The notes under the pieces: model-generated
The model's database searches: none
Told to the model about the DNA's origin: nothing
What the model saw: the letters and a program-made list of their open reading frames with translations, nothing else
Shown: piece after piece, positions 7,419-15,741 of the stretch
How the letters are laid out: each line of letters begins with the position of its first letter
Numbering within the stretch: the stretch's first letter is position 1
Program-made: the position numbers and the translations under genes
Assembly: GCA_964484395.1 (NCBI GenBank)
Contig: CAZAFM010000008.1
Coordinates: 1-39,539, forward strand
Direction of reading: 5' to 3'
DNA: 39,539 nucleotides
From: CAZAFM01 sp964484395
Lineage (GTDB): Bacteria; Campylobacterota; Campylobacteria; Campylobacterales; CAZAFM01

Positions 7419-8278
7419 TATATCGTAAAAACCTCATTTAAAATAACTAATATCAAAAAGACAAAACCTATATAGCCATTAACAGTAAAAAAGGCTCTGC
7501 TGATGTTTTTATAGTCTTTTGCAACTATAATATGTTCATAAAAAAGCATAAGTGCAGCAAGCCCCACAGCTACATATACCAAAGACCCACCACCAGAACT
7601 TAGAGCAAAAAGAAACCAAAAAACCACCGTTAGGATATGAAAACTCCTAGAAAACCAAAGCGCCTTCTTATCCCCAAATATGCTTGGGATTGAGTAGAGG
7701 TTTTTCTTTTGGTCAAACTCCCTATCTTGTAGTGAGTAGATAACATCAAACCCAGCTACCCAAAAAAGCACTCCTAAAGCTAAAAATATAGACCACAAAG
7801 TCACACTTGCTTGAACCGCAACCACTCCAGCTATAGGCGCAAGTCCTAAAGCCAACCCTAAAAAAATATGAGCATAAGGAGTAAAACGCTTGGTATATGA
7901 ATAAAAAGCCAGTATAAAGAGAAATGGAAAAGAGAGATAAAAAGCAAGAGTGTTGATAAAGTAACTAACTACCACAAAAATAGCTGCATTTATCACTATA
8001 AAAAAAAGAACCTCAGCCCCTTTTAGCCTACCATCCACACTAGGTCTTGAGGTTGTTCGAGGGTTTTTGACATCTATTTTTTTATCTACATATCTGTTAA
8101 ACGCCATAGCAAAGTTTCTAGCACTCATAGCAGCTAGCGCACCAAGTAGTAAGAGAGTAAAGCCAAACCACCCATGAGCTGCTGTAATCATAGCAATAAA
8201 AATAAATGGCATAGAAAAAATAGTGTGCTCAAAAACAACCAACTCACCAAAATCTCTAATCTTTGTTTTAAAATTCAC
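7418..8278 (-). CDS. mqnP: UbiA-family polyprenyltransferase (MqnP type)
   Basis: This polytopic membrane enzyme (about eight hydrophobic helices, 286 residues) carries both Asp-rich prenyl-diphosphate motifs: NRYVDKKIDVKNPRTTSRP near residues 61-79, and DVIYSLQDREFDQKKNLYSIP near residues 178-198. UbiA enzymes attach a polyprenyl chain to an aromatic acid. Campylobacterota lack ubiquinone and make menaquinone by the futalosine route, in which the MqnP paralogue prenylates the dihydroxynaphthoate precursor; that is the most likely role. The 5' end overlaps the DUF502 gene stop by one base and the 3' end overlaps the next gene, so the four genes 8817-6382 form one operon. Family is certain; substrate is inferred from the taxon. 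Confidence 0.85.
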   Translation of the reverse strand: MNFKTKIRDFGELVVFEHTIFSMPFIFIAMITAAHGWFGFTLLLLGALAAMSARNFAMAFNRYVDKKIDVKNPRTTSRPSVDGRLKGAEVLFFIVINAAIFVVVSYFINTLAFYLSFPFLFILAFYSYTKRFTPYAHIFLGLALGLAPIAGVVAVQASVTLWSIFLALGVLFWVAGFDVIYSLQDREFDQKKNLYSIPSIFGDKKALWFSRSFHILTVVFWFLFALSSGGGSLVYVAVGLAALMLFYEHIIVAKDYKNISRAFFTVNGYIGFVFLILVILNEVFTI

Positions 8279-8817
8279 TACTTAATTCCTAGAGACATTA
8301 TCTTTTTGAAACCATCACTAACTTCCATGTCAGTAACTTCTACATCTATCTGTTTCATATAGACTAGAAGTCCTGTAGTAGGGTTAGGAGTAGTAGGGAT
8401 AAAAATAGCATACTCATCACCCTCTTTTTTGGTAATGAAGCCTATTATTTTTGACTTTCCAAATGGAACATATGCTACACCTAGGTATGAGTCATCTTTT
8501 TTCTTAGAAAACATCCCGACAATCTCTTTTATCACGGAGTAGACACTTTTTACAATAGGGATTTTGTCTATAAGAAGTTCAGTTATTTTAAGGAGTATAA
8601 ACTCCCTATTTCGCTCTAGTACCCTCCCTATATTGTAGAGAAACAGTATAGAGATTAAAAATATCACAACAGTCATAAAGATATTGTTATCAGTCACACC
8701 AAAAACATAGAAAAACATCCCTTCAAAAATATTATACACAAATCTAAAAATCCATATAAGTATAATAATAGGAAGTAGTGCCAATAATCCCTTGCCAACT
8801 CTATTGAATAAACTCAA
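8278..8817 (-). CDS. DUF502 inner-membrane protein
   Basis: The 179-residue protein has two N-terminal membrane helices (about residues 9-30 and 46-64), then a soluble domain with the DUF502 signatures: VPFGKSKIIGFITKK, YAIFIPTTPNPTTGLLVYMK, and VTDMEVSDGFKKIMSLG at the C-terminus. The family is widespread in bacteria and its molecular role is not established; a membrane-associated function is all that can be said. It is the first gene of a four-gene minus-strand operon and is divergently placed from the cytochrome gene at 8955, with 137 bases of AT-rich promoter region between. Confidence 0.85.
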   Translation of the reverse strand: MSLFNRVGKGLLALLPIIILIWIFRFVYNIFEGMFFYVFGVTDNNIFMTVVIFLISILFLYNIGRVLERNREFILLKITELLIDKIPIVKSVYSVIKEIVGMFSKKKDDSYLGVAYVPFGKSKIIGFITKKEGDEYAIFIPTTPNPTTGLLVYMKQIDVEVTDMEVSDGFKKIMSLGIK

Positions 8818-8954
8818 ATAACTCCTCCGTAATGTAACTTTTTTAACTAGTGATATATTAACATATTTTATAACAGTTAAGTTTTAAAAAATAATAAAGG
8901 TTTTAAGAAATTTATCATAAAATATAGGAAATTTAAATCTAAAGGACAAAGACT

Positions 8955-9341
8955 ATGAAAAAACTAGCACTATCACTACTAATAGCAGGAAGCACCCTAT
9001 TTGCAAATGAAGCACTGATGAAGAATATGCACGATATGGAAAACGGCATGGACTACATCCAAAAAGGCTATCTATACAACAATATGGAGCTAATAAAAGC
9101 TGGAGTTAACGAGATACAAAACGCAAGTGAAATACTAAAGGGTATAGACACTGCATCATATCTACCTTCAAACAAGAAAAACATGGTAAACATAGCTAAG
9201 AACTCAGCTAGAAAAATGGATGATGCACTAGCATCTATGGAAAAAAACTTAGCCAATAAAGAGATAAAAAAGTCTCATGAAGCATATTCAGAACTTTTGA
9301 CAAGCTGTGTTATGTGCCACTCTATTGTTAGAAACTGGTAG
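8955..9341 (+). CDS. periplasmic class II (cytochrome c'-like) c-type cytochrome
   Basis: The 128-residue protein has a clear signal peptide (MKKLALSLLIAGSTLFA, cleavage before NEAL). It is helical and ends with a haem-attachment motif CVMCHSIVRNW at residues 118-128. A CxxCH at the extreme C-terminus after a four-helix region is the layout of cytochrome c'-type proteins, and the following R fits the class (CxxCHxxxR). It is expected to bind one covalent haem in the periplasm; whether it carries electrons or binds NO/CO is not visible. The ribosome-binding site is AAAGGA, ahead of ATG 8955, and an AT-rich promoter-like TAAAAT lies about 30 bases before. It stands alone between two minus-strand operons. 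Confidence 0.78.
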   Translation: MKKLALSLLIAGSTLFANEALMKNMHDMENGMDYIQKGYLYNNMELIKAGVNEIQNASEILKGIDTASYLPSNKKNMVNIAKNSARKMDDALASMEKNLANKEIKKSHEAYSELLTSCVMCHSIVRNW

Positions 9342-9348
9342 GCAAAAG

Positions 9349-9366
9349 GCGATCTTAAAAGATCGC
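9349..9366 (-). terminator. short perfect hairpin at the 3' end of yggS
   Basis: GCGATC, a six-base TTAAAA loop, and GATCGC form a perfect inverted repeat. On the minus strand the stem is followed by CTTTTG, a short T run, consistent with termination of yggS. It overlaps the last codons of yggS and lies just after the convergent cytochrome gene, where it may also act. Confidence 0.45.
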
Positions 9367-10011
9367 GCTACCAACTCTTAACATATTACTTCCACACTCA
9401 ATCGCAAGCCTAAAATCACTACTCATACCCATAGATAGGATATTTGCATCTTCACTTTGGAGTTCATCAAAAACCTCTTTTGTCCTCAAAAAACTCTGTT
9501 TTACAAGCTCCTTGTCTTCACTATGTGCTCCAATTGTCATAACTCCTACTAGATTTAGGTGCGAAAACTCTTTTTTTATCTGTTTAAAAAGCTCAACTGC
9601 CTCTTCAGGCGATACACCAGCTTTTGACTCCTCATAAGCACTGTTAATCTGAAGTAGTCCATCTACCTTTATACCCTTAACCTCAGCCCTTTTTTCAACC
9701 TCTTGTGCTGTTTTTAAAGAGTCTATTGAGTGTATGAGTGCAGGTTTTAGATCTAGGAGTTGGTTTATTTTGTTACTTTGAAGTCTTCCTACGAAGTGCC
9801 ACTCTATAGGTAGCTCACTTAATATCTCACTTTTTTGCTTCAAATCTTGCACTCTACTTTCGCCAAAAGCCCTATGTCCTAGTTTATAAAGTGGCTCTAT
9901 CTCACTAGATTCCACATACTTACTAATAGCCACTATCTTGATGATACGGTGCCTATCTACACTTAGTCTGCACTCTTCTATATCTTTTATTAGTTGCATA
10001 AACTTAGTCAT
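9355..10011 (-). CDS. yggS: YggS/PROSC-family PLP-binding homeostasis protein
   Basis: The 218-residue single-domain protein resembles the PLP-binding barrel of alanine racemase. The PLP lysine is K31 in VAISKYV. Other family marks are HRAFGESRVQDLKQK (usually GEN-V-QE), IEWHFVGRLQSNKI, INSAYEESKAGVSPEE, LVGVMTIGA, and the phosphate-binding LSMGMSSDFRLAIECGSNMLRVGSAIF. It has no catalytic activity in known members and buffers PLP in the cytoplasm. ATG 10011 follows a good TAGGAGAGAG site. The gene lies 11 bases downstream of rseP in the same orientation, so it is likely cotranscribed. Confidence 0.88.
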   Translation of the reverse strand: MTKFMQLIKDIEECRLSVDRHRIIKIVAISKYVESSEIEPLYKLGHRAFGESRVQDLKQKSEILSELPIEWHFVGRLQSNKINQLLDLKPALIHSIDSLKTAQEVEKRAEVKGIKVDGLLQINSAYEESKAGVSPEEAVELFKQIKKEFSHLNLVGVMTIGAHSEDKELVKQSFLRTKEVFDELQSEDANILSMGMSSDFRLAIECGSNMLRVGSAIF

Positions 10012-10022
10012 ACTCTCTCCTA

Positions 10023-11090
10023 CTAAGGAATTGGGGTTGGATTTGCTAATCTATTAATATCATTATACAACCCTAAAAACATAAGTCCAAAAAGAACAAC
10101 CCATCCAAATATAGTAAGCTTGTAGAGTACATTTTCACTAGGCTTTCTTTTGGTAATTAACTCATAGATGGTAAATAGAATATGTCCTCCATCAAGTGCT
10201 GGAATAGGAAGAAGGTTTAGTATCCCAAGGTTCACAGATATGAGTGCCGTTAGGGTAAAAAGCGCCACTATGCCTATATCTGCTGCACTACTTGTTACTT
10301 GAACAATTGATATAACACCACCTACTTGATCTACTGGGACTATCCCTTGTATGAGCTTTTGCACTCCTAAGACTATGAGTCTTGAGGCTTCGATTGTTTT
10401 TTCAAGTGCAAAAGGTATCGCCTCAAATACTGAGTGGTGTATGGTCACTACATCTCCACTTGGCGCTATTCCAATTAGCTTTCTTTTGACATCCTCTTGA
10501 AATATATTTTTACTATCACTAAGTATTGGCTCTATGGAGTAGTTATGAAATCTCTCATCTCTTTTTATCTGAAAATCCAAGGTTCCTTCTGAGTCTTTTA
10601 TGTGCTCACTTAGGTCATCCCAGCTTTTTATAGGGTTGTTATTTATTGCCACTATCTCATCACCACTTTTAAGTCCCGCAGTCTGAGCTGGCATATTTTC
10701 TGAGAGCTCCCCTATAGTTGGTGCAAGAGTTCTCTCACCAAGAAGTCCAATAGCTATATAGAGCAAAAAAGCTAGTAAGATATTGAAAAAAGAGCCTGCA
10801 AAAAGTATGATAATCCTTTTTAGCGGATGCTTAGTCGCATAACTACCACTACTTGTATCTATGTTCATAGGGTCAATATCATCTTGCCCCTTCATCTTTA
10901 CATATCCACCTAGAGGAATAGCACTAAGGCGATACTCCGTCTCTCCAATGACCCTTTTTACGACCGCTTTTCCAAACCCTATACTAAAAACCTCTACCTT
11001 AACACCAAAATACCTTGCAGCCAAAAAGTGCCCAAGTTCGTGAAAAAAAATCAAAAATGATAAAACCAGTATTGATATAATTATTCCCAT
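10023..11090 (-). CDS. rseP: RseP-type site-2 membrane zinc metalloprotease
   Basis: The 355-residue inner-membrane protease has the zinc motif HELGH at residues 17-21 within the first membrane helix, a PDZ domain in the middle (about residues 125-200, GLKSGDEIVAINNNPIKSWDDL), and the second metal-ligand motif LLPIPALDGGHILF near residue 297. Length and order match RseP/MmpA, which cuts membrane-anchored anti-sigma factors and signal-peptide remnants inside the membrane. A single PDZ domain rather than the two of E. coli RseP is visible. The gene sits between pgsA and yggS with gaps of 2 and 11 bases, an operon-like arrangement. The regulated target is not in the window. Confidence 0.92.
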   Translation of the reverse strand: MGIIISILVLSFLIFFHELGHFLAARYFGVKVEVFSIGFGKAVVKRVIGETEYRLSAIPLGGYVKMKGQDDIDPMNIDTSSGSYATKHPLKRIIILFAGSFFNILLAFLLYIAIGLLGERTLAPTIGELSENMPAQTAGLKSGDEIVAINNNPIKSWDDLSEHIKDSEGTLDFQIKRDERFHNYSIEPILSDSKNIFQEDVKRKLIGIAPSGDVVTIHHSVFEAIPFALEKTIEASRLIVLGVQKLIQGIVPVDQVGGVISIVQVTSSAADIGIVALFTLTALISVNLGILNLLPIPALDGGHILFTIYELITKRKPSENVLYKLTIFGWVVLFGLMFLGLYNDINRLANPTPIP

Positions 11091-11092
11091 AT

Positions 11093-11629
11093 CTATCCTA
11101 AATACTCTTTAGTATATTTGTACCCTGAATACAGAGTAATAGCAGTTGCTATCCATATCAGTATCTCACCAACACTCAAAAAACCAGCCATCAAAAAAGA
11201 TACAGCCGTTATTTGTAGACCTGTTTTCCACTTACCAAGACTAGAAGCTGCTACTTTAATATCCTTTTTTACAGCAATAACTCTAAGTCCTGTGATAAAA
11301 AACTCTCTTGCAAGAATTAAAAAAACAGCCAAAAGTGGCGCCCTACTAACTGCTACTAGACCTAGGAGGGCTGAGAGCATCAGCATCTTATCAGCTAGTG
11401 GGTCAAAGACCTCACCAAAAAATGTAACTCCATTATTTACCCGTCTTGCAATATATCCATCAAGAAAATCCGTAGATGCACCTAGAAGAAAGATGGCTAA
11501 CAAAACCCAGTTTGCCCAGAAAGTGCCAATCTCATTAGTAACAACATCAAGATAGATGAAGTAAAAAAGGATAATAAATGAAACAGCTATTCTTGCACTT
11601 GTAAGATAGTTAGGTACTTTTTTTATCAC
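11093..11629 (-). CDS. pgsA: CDP-diacylglycerol-glycerol-3-phosphate 3-phosphatidyltransferase
   Basis: The CDP-alcohol phosphotransferase signature is complete: D54, D57-G58, A61-R62, G72, D76 and D80 (STDFLDGYIARR, then GEVFDPLADK). About five membrane helices in 178 residues is normal for PgsA, which makes phosphatidylglycerol phosphate for membrane phospholipid and cardiolipin synthesis. PssA would normally be a different length, and the adjacency to rseP favours PgsA. The start overlaps the end of the reductase gene by 4 bases (ATGA), so translation is coupled. Confidence 0.9.
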   Translation of the reverse strand: MIKKVPNYLTSARIAVSFIILFYFIYLDVVTNEIGTFWANWVLLAIFLLGASTDFLDGYIARRVNNGVTFFGEVFDPLADKMLMLSALLGLVAVSRAPLLAVFLILAREFFITGLRVIAVKKDIKVAASSLGKWKTGLQITAVSFLMAGFLSVGEILIWIATAITLYSGYKYTKEYLG

Positions 11630-12390
11630 TTAAAACTACTTCCCCCATCTATTGTTAGTACCTCTCCGCTTATCCAACCGGCCTCATTTGAACAGATAAA
11701 AAAAGCAGCATCAGCCATATCTTCTACACTTCCTAGTCTTTTTATTGAAGCTCTCTTAATCACCTCAGCTTTTACCTCTTCATAGTTTGGAAAAGCCCTC
11801 AAAGCATCAGTATCAATTGGTCCTCCACTTATAGCATTTACTCGTATTCCACTACCACCTAGCTCAGTAGCAGCGTATTTTACCATTATCTCTAGAGCAG
11901 CTTTTGAGCTTCCATGCCCTGCATAGTTTGGGGTGTATACTTTGTTTCCAGTAGAGCTTAGTGCTAGAATAGAGCCACCGCCTATCACCTCCATCCTTTT
12001 AGCAGCCTCTTGAGCACCATAAACAAAAGATAGTACCGTGGCTGTATAGATGTTAGTTAGCCCCTTTTCTCTTAGTCTCATAAATGGAGCAAAACCACCC
12101 GCAACACTCTTGCCAGAGATAATTGCATTTGATATGAAGTATTTTATGTTCTGAAAGTCATTATCTATCTCAGAGAAAAGCTCTTTATAATCTTTTGGGT
12201 TTAGTACATTTAGTTTATAACCCTTAGCTTTGATTCCATACTCTTTTTTTAGCTCTTTTTCTATGTTTTGCGCTTCCTCTTCACTTTTGTTGTAGGTAAA
12301 TGCTATATCAATTCCCTCTTTAGCAAATCTCTTTACGATTGCTCTTCCTATGCCCCTAGTTCCGCCACTTATTACCAAAGTTTGATTCAT
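11626..12390 (-). CDS. short-chain dehydrogenase resembling FabL enoyl-ACP reductase
   Basis: The 254-residue SDR has the NAD(P) motif SGGTRGIG at residues 8-15. The active-site spacing is Y156-x6-K163 (NYAGHGSSKAALE), the pattern of enoyl-ACP reductases, rather than the Y-x3-K of ordinary SDRs. The sequence GIRVNAISGGPIDTDALRAFPN closely recalls FabL of Bacillus. An enoyl-ACP reductase role in fatty-acid synthesis is therefore more likely than the steroid or generic dehydrogenase name often given to its Campylobacter and Helicobacter counterparts. It overlaps dapA by one base (TAATG) and pgsA by four. The last step of fatty-acid elongation next to phospholipid synthesis makes sense. Substrate is inferred, not shown. 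Confidence 0.75.
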   Translation of the reverse strand: MNQTLVISGGTRGIGRAIVKRFAKEGIDIAFTYNKSEEEAQNIEKELKKEYGIKAKGYKLNVLNPKDYKELFSEIDNDFQNIKYFISNAIISGKSVAGGFAPFMRLREKGLTNIYTATVLSFVYGAQEAAKRMEVIGGGSILALSSTGNKVYTPNYAGHGSSKAALEIMVKYAATELGGSGIRVNAISGGPIDTDALRAFPNYEEVKAEVIKRASIKRLGSVEDMADAAFFICSNEAGWISGEVLTIDGGSSFK

Positions 12391-13274
12391 TAAACTACCT
12401 TATATTTTTTCAAAACATCTTCTATTTTTTTCATATTTTCACTACTTGGTGGGGTGAGTGGAAGTCTGTACTCAAGTGTCTCTATAAGCCCACTTAAATA
12501 CATTGCGGCTTTTATAGGTATGGGGTTACTCTCTACAAAAAGCACTCTATTTATCTCAAAAAGTGCATTACTTATGCGTTTTGCCTCTTCAAGCTCACCA
12601 TCAAAAACACTGTGCACTAGAGATGAGAGCATATCTGGTAGAAGGTTTGAGCTAACTGATATAATTCCTTTACCACCTGTAGTTAGAATAGGCAGGTTTA
12701 TAGCATCCTCACCGCTGATTACATATACATCATCTTTTTGAGATAGAATCTCTATAACCCTATTTAGAGAGCCACTAGCCTCTTTTACGCCATAAATATT
12801 CTCTACATCACTACATAGCCTTATGACTGTCTTTGCACTTAAATCCACGCCTGTTCTACTTGGTACATTGTACATCATAAGAGGTATAGAGACCGCCTCT
12901 GCTACTGCTTTGTAATGCTGATAGAGACCCTCTTGTGTGGGCTTGTTGTAATATGGGGTCACACACAAAATAGCATCAGCACCGCTACTCTCTGCAAACC
13001 TAGCTAAGTCTATTGCTTCATGTGTAGAGTTGCTTCCTGCTCCAGCTACTACCTTTACACCTCTATTTTTAGCTACAGAGGTTGCTATCTCTATGCAACT
13101 TTTGTGCTCATTATGACTTAGTGTCGCACTCTCTCCTGTCGTCCCTACTGGCACTACAGCATCTATTCCATTGTCTATCTGTCTTTTTATAAGTCTTTCA
13201 TAACTATTAGCATCTATTTTTCCATCTTTAAAAGGTGTGATAAGCGCAGTCATAGCTCCATAAATTTTATTCAT
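12390..13274 (-). CDS. dapA: 4-hydroxy-tetrahydrodipicolinate synthase
   Basis: DapA condenses pyruvate and aspartate semialdehyde, the first committed step to lysine and diaminopimelate. The Schiff-base lysine is K164 (YGVKEASGS), the catalytic tyrosine is Y135 (MMYNVPSRTG) with R140, and the pyruvate-binding GTTGE lies at 44-48. Length 294 is typical. The next gene starts inside its stop codon. The operon order pyrD, M16 protease, dapA, reductase, pgsA matches what I recall for the Campylobacter/Helicobacter group. Confidence 0.95.
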   Translation of the reverse strand: MNKIYGAMTALITPFKDGKIDANSYERLIKRQIDNGIDAVVPVGTTGESATLSHNEHKSCIEIATSVAKNRGVKVVAGAGSNSTHEAIDLARFAESSGADAILCVTPYYNKPTQEGLYQHYKAVAEAVSIPLMMYNVPSRTGVDLSAKTVIRLCSDVENIYGVKEASGSLNRVIEILSQKDDVYVISGEDAINLPILTTGGKGIISVSSNLLPDMLSSLVHSVFDGELEEAKRISNALFEINRVLFVESNPIPIKAAMYLSGLIETLEYRLPLTPPSSENMKKIEDVLKKYKVV

Positions 13275-13287
13275 ATAATCTCCTAGG

Positions 13288-14583
13288 TTATTTAAGAATT
13301 ACAACACTCATTATGTTTTTGTCAAAGTATCTGTTTGCCACTTCCTCTATCTCTTTTAGGCTTAGAGCATTTAGAGACTCTTCATATCTAAAAAGAGGCT
13401 CTATATTTCCCTTTGCAAAGTAGCCACCATATAGGTCAGCTACACTACTAGAGCTCTCAAGTCCAAAGACAAAGTCAGCTTTAGCATTTATCTTCACTAT
13501 ATCTAGCTCTTGTTGAGTGACTTTTCCTTTTTTTATCTTATCTAGCTCTTTTAGTATCTCTTTTTTTACATCTTCTGCCTCAACTCCTTCATTGCACACT
13601 GCAACTACTACAAATACACTTGGGTCTTTTAGCTCTAGATTATAGGCTGAAATCTGGTTTACTAGCTTCTTTTTATCAACTATGTTTTTTATCAGTCTGC
13701 TACTTTTTCCTGCACTTAGTATCTCACTTATGGCACTGAGAGCCACTTGGTCTTTATGCTCAAAGTTTGGAATTTTAAAAGCTAGTGCTATAATATCTAC
13801 TTCATTATCTCTTTGTATATAGACCTCTTTTGCTCCATCTTGTATCGGTTCTACTTGATAGACCTCTCTTATATCACCTTTGTTCTCTATTTTGCCAAAC
13901 CACTTTTTAGCTCTACTAAAAACCTCATCCTTATCTATATCGCCTGCTACTACTACTATGGCGTTTTTTGGCTGATAAAACATAGAGTGGAACTCTTTTA
14001 TATCCTCTATACGCCAGTTTAGAATATCATCCATAAACCCTATAGGTGTCCAGTGGTATGGGTGATAGACAAAAGCTGTATTAAAAAGCTTAAAGTAGAG
14101 GTTTCCCATAGGATTATTATCAGTCCTCCATCTTCTCTCTTCAGTAACTACATCTCTTTCAGTTTGAAACTCCTCATCTTTTAGGGCAAGGTTACTCATA
14201 ATCTCAGAAAAAAGCTCCATAGACTTATCTATATTTTGCTTACTAGACTTGATATAGTAGTGTGTAAAATCAAAGCCAGTAGAGGCGTTCGTCACCCCTC
14301 CATAGCTTTTTATCATCTTATCAAACTCACCAGCTTCAAGGTTTTTGGTGGATTTAAAATTCATATGCTCAAGCATATGTGCTATCCCACTTTTTCCCAT
14401 TATCTCATTTCTAGAACCGACCTTATAAAATATATCAGTAGTAATAACTCCACTTCCATTTTCCATCGGTATGGCTACCACTTTTAGTCCATTTTCTAGT
14501 TCACTCTCATAATACTTCGGTAACACACTTGATGCCATCAACTCTCCTAAAAAAAATATACAACAAAACAGTAAAATCCTCAA
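13288..14583 (-). CDS. M16-family zinc protease, single 431-residue subunit
   Basis: An N-terminal hydrophobic signal (MRILLFCCIFFLGELMASS) indicates export to the periplasm. The zinc motif HxxEH is present at residues 69-73 (HMLEH), with the third ligand glutamate at about 148-149 (DVVTEERRW). Downstream the inactive-half-like second domain is included, giving the usual ~430-residue M16B peptidase. Its ATG overlaps the pyrD stop (ATGA). This corresponds to the protease lying between pyrD and dapA in Campylobacter. Substrates are unknown; degradation of exported peptides is a reasonable expectation. The active motifs are intact. Confidence 0.88.
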   Translation of the reverse strand: MRILLFCCIFFLGELMASSVLPKYYESELENGLKVVAIPMENGSGVITTDIFYKVGSRNEIMGKSGIAHMLEHMNFKSTKNLEAGEFDKMIKSYGGVTNASTGFDFTHYYIKSSKQNIDKSMELFSEIMSNLALKDEEFQTERDVVTEERRWRTDNNPMGNLYFKLFNTAFVYHPYHWTPIGFMDDILNWRIEDIKEFHSMFYQPKNAIVVVAGDIDKDEVFSRAKKWFGKIENKGDIREVYQVEPIQDGAKEVYIQRDNEVDIIALAFKIPNFEHKDQVALSAISEILSAGKSSRLIKNIVDKKKLVNQISAYNLELKDPSVFVVVAVCNEGVEAEDVKKEILKELDKIKKGKVTQQELDIVKINAKADFVFGLESSSSVADLYGGYFAKGNIEPLFRYEESLNALSLKEIEEVANRYFDKNIMSVVILK

Positions 14584-15635
14584 AGCATACTTCCTTTTGC
14601 TTCACTTATAAATGCAAATCCATCCTTTTTTAGTAGCTCACAAAGCCCTTCATTTATGCTTTTTATAAGAGCAGGTCCTTCATAAATAAGCGCAGTATAT
14701 ACCTGCACCAAACTTGCCCCATGCTTGATTCGAAGGTAAGCATCCTCAGCACTTGATATACCACCACTTGAGATGAGTATGGCTCTACCAAAGTAGTTTT
14801 TTGCCACCTCTTTAAACATCAAAAAGCTTTTCTGCTTCAAAACCTCTCCACTAAGCCCACCAAAATCTTTTGCACCCTCTAGCAGGTCATACTCTGTAGT
14901 TGTATTTGTAGCTATAAAGCCTTTTGCTCCGTTTTTATAAGCTACATCACATATAAATAGTGCATCATCTATACTCATATCAGGTGAGAGCTTTAGAAAT
15001 ATATCTCTCTTAGTCTCCTGTGTGGCCCTGCTAAAAAGCTCCTTTATAAACTCCTCATTGAAAAGCTCTCTTAGATTAGGAGTATTTGGACTAGAGATGT
15101 TTATTACTACATAATCACACATATCTCCAGCTCTTTTTATGCACTCTATATAGTCCTCTATAGCGTTGTGAGTTGGGGTAGTTTTGTTTTTACCGACATT
15201 TAGCCCAAGTGGAATAGAAAAAGGGTAGCTCTTTTTAAGTCTTTTTGCCATAGCCTCTATTCCATCATTGTTAAACCCCATCGCATTTTGAAGGCTTTTT
15301 GCCTCTATATGACGAAAAAGTCTAGGTTTTGGGTTTCCGCTCTGAGGCTTTGGAGTCACTGTTCCAAGCTCCAAAAAACCAAAACCAAGTGCAGCTAATC
15401 CTCTTAGAGCTTTAGCATCTTTATCATATCCAGCCGCTAAGCCCACTGGGTTTAACACTCTTTTTCCAAAAAGCTCTTGTTCTAGCATGGGAGTTATACT
15501 CCAGTACCTTGAAGAGAGTTGACTACTCAAAAAAGAGCAACTTCCTACGGCACTCAAGAGCTTTTCAGCGACCATGTGTGCACTCTCAGGGTTCAGTTTA
15601 AAAACCACATCTCTTATGTTTTTGTACTCAATCAT
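14580..15635 (-). CDS. pyrD: dihydroorotate dehydrogenase (quinone), class 2
   Basis: PyrD oxidises dihydroorotate to orotate in pyrimidine synthesis, passing electrons to the quinone pool at the inner membrane. Class 2 features are the N-terminal helical membrane-binding extension (FKLNPESAHMVAEKLLS), the FMN motif GLAAGYDKDAKAL, LGTVTPKPQSGNPKPRLFRH, the catalytic-serine region VVINISSPNTPNLREL, and the C-terminal ISSGGISSAEDAYLRI. The frame extends up to ATG 15662, but ATG 15635 (MIEYKNIRD) fits the family N-terminus and has AAGAAG seven bases upstream, so that start is chosen. First gene of the minus-strand operon reaching yggS. Confidence 0.92.
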   Translation of the reverse strand: MIEYKNIRDVVFKLNPESAHMVAEKLLSAVGSCSFLSSQLSSRYWSITPMLEQELFGKRVLNPVGLAAGYDKDAKALRGLAALGFGFLELGTVTPKPQSGNPKPRLFRHIEAKSLQNAMGFNNDGIEAMAKRLKKSYPFSIPLGLNVGKNKTTPTHNAIEDYIECIKRAGDMCDYVVINISSPNTPNLRELFNEEFIKELFSRATQETKRDIFLKLSPDMSIDDALFICDVAYKNGAKGFIATNTTTEYDLLEGAKDFGGLSGEVLKQKSFLMFKEVAKNYFGRAILISSGGISSAEDAYLRIKHGASLVQVYTALIYEGPALIKSINEGLCELLKKDGFAFISEAKGSML

Positions 15636-15741
15636 AATCATCTTCTTTGTTTGTATTATCATTTCTTCTTTAGAAACCTACATTTTAGCCCATTGTTAGT
15701 AAAATTCCCTTTATAAACAGAGATTAAGAGTGAGGATAAAT

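Noticed and set aside
11118..11555. 145-residue plus-strand open frame over pgsA
   Set aside because: The minus-strand frame encodes all PgsA catalytic residues; the plus frame has no recognisable domain or ribosome-binding site.
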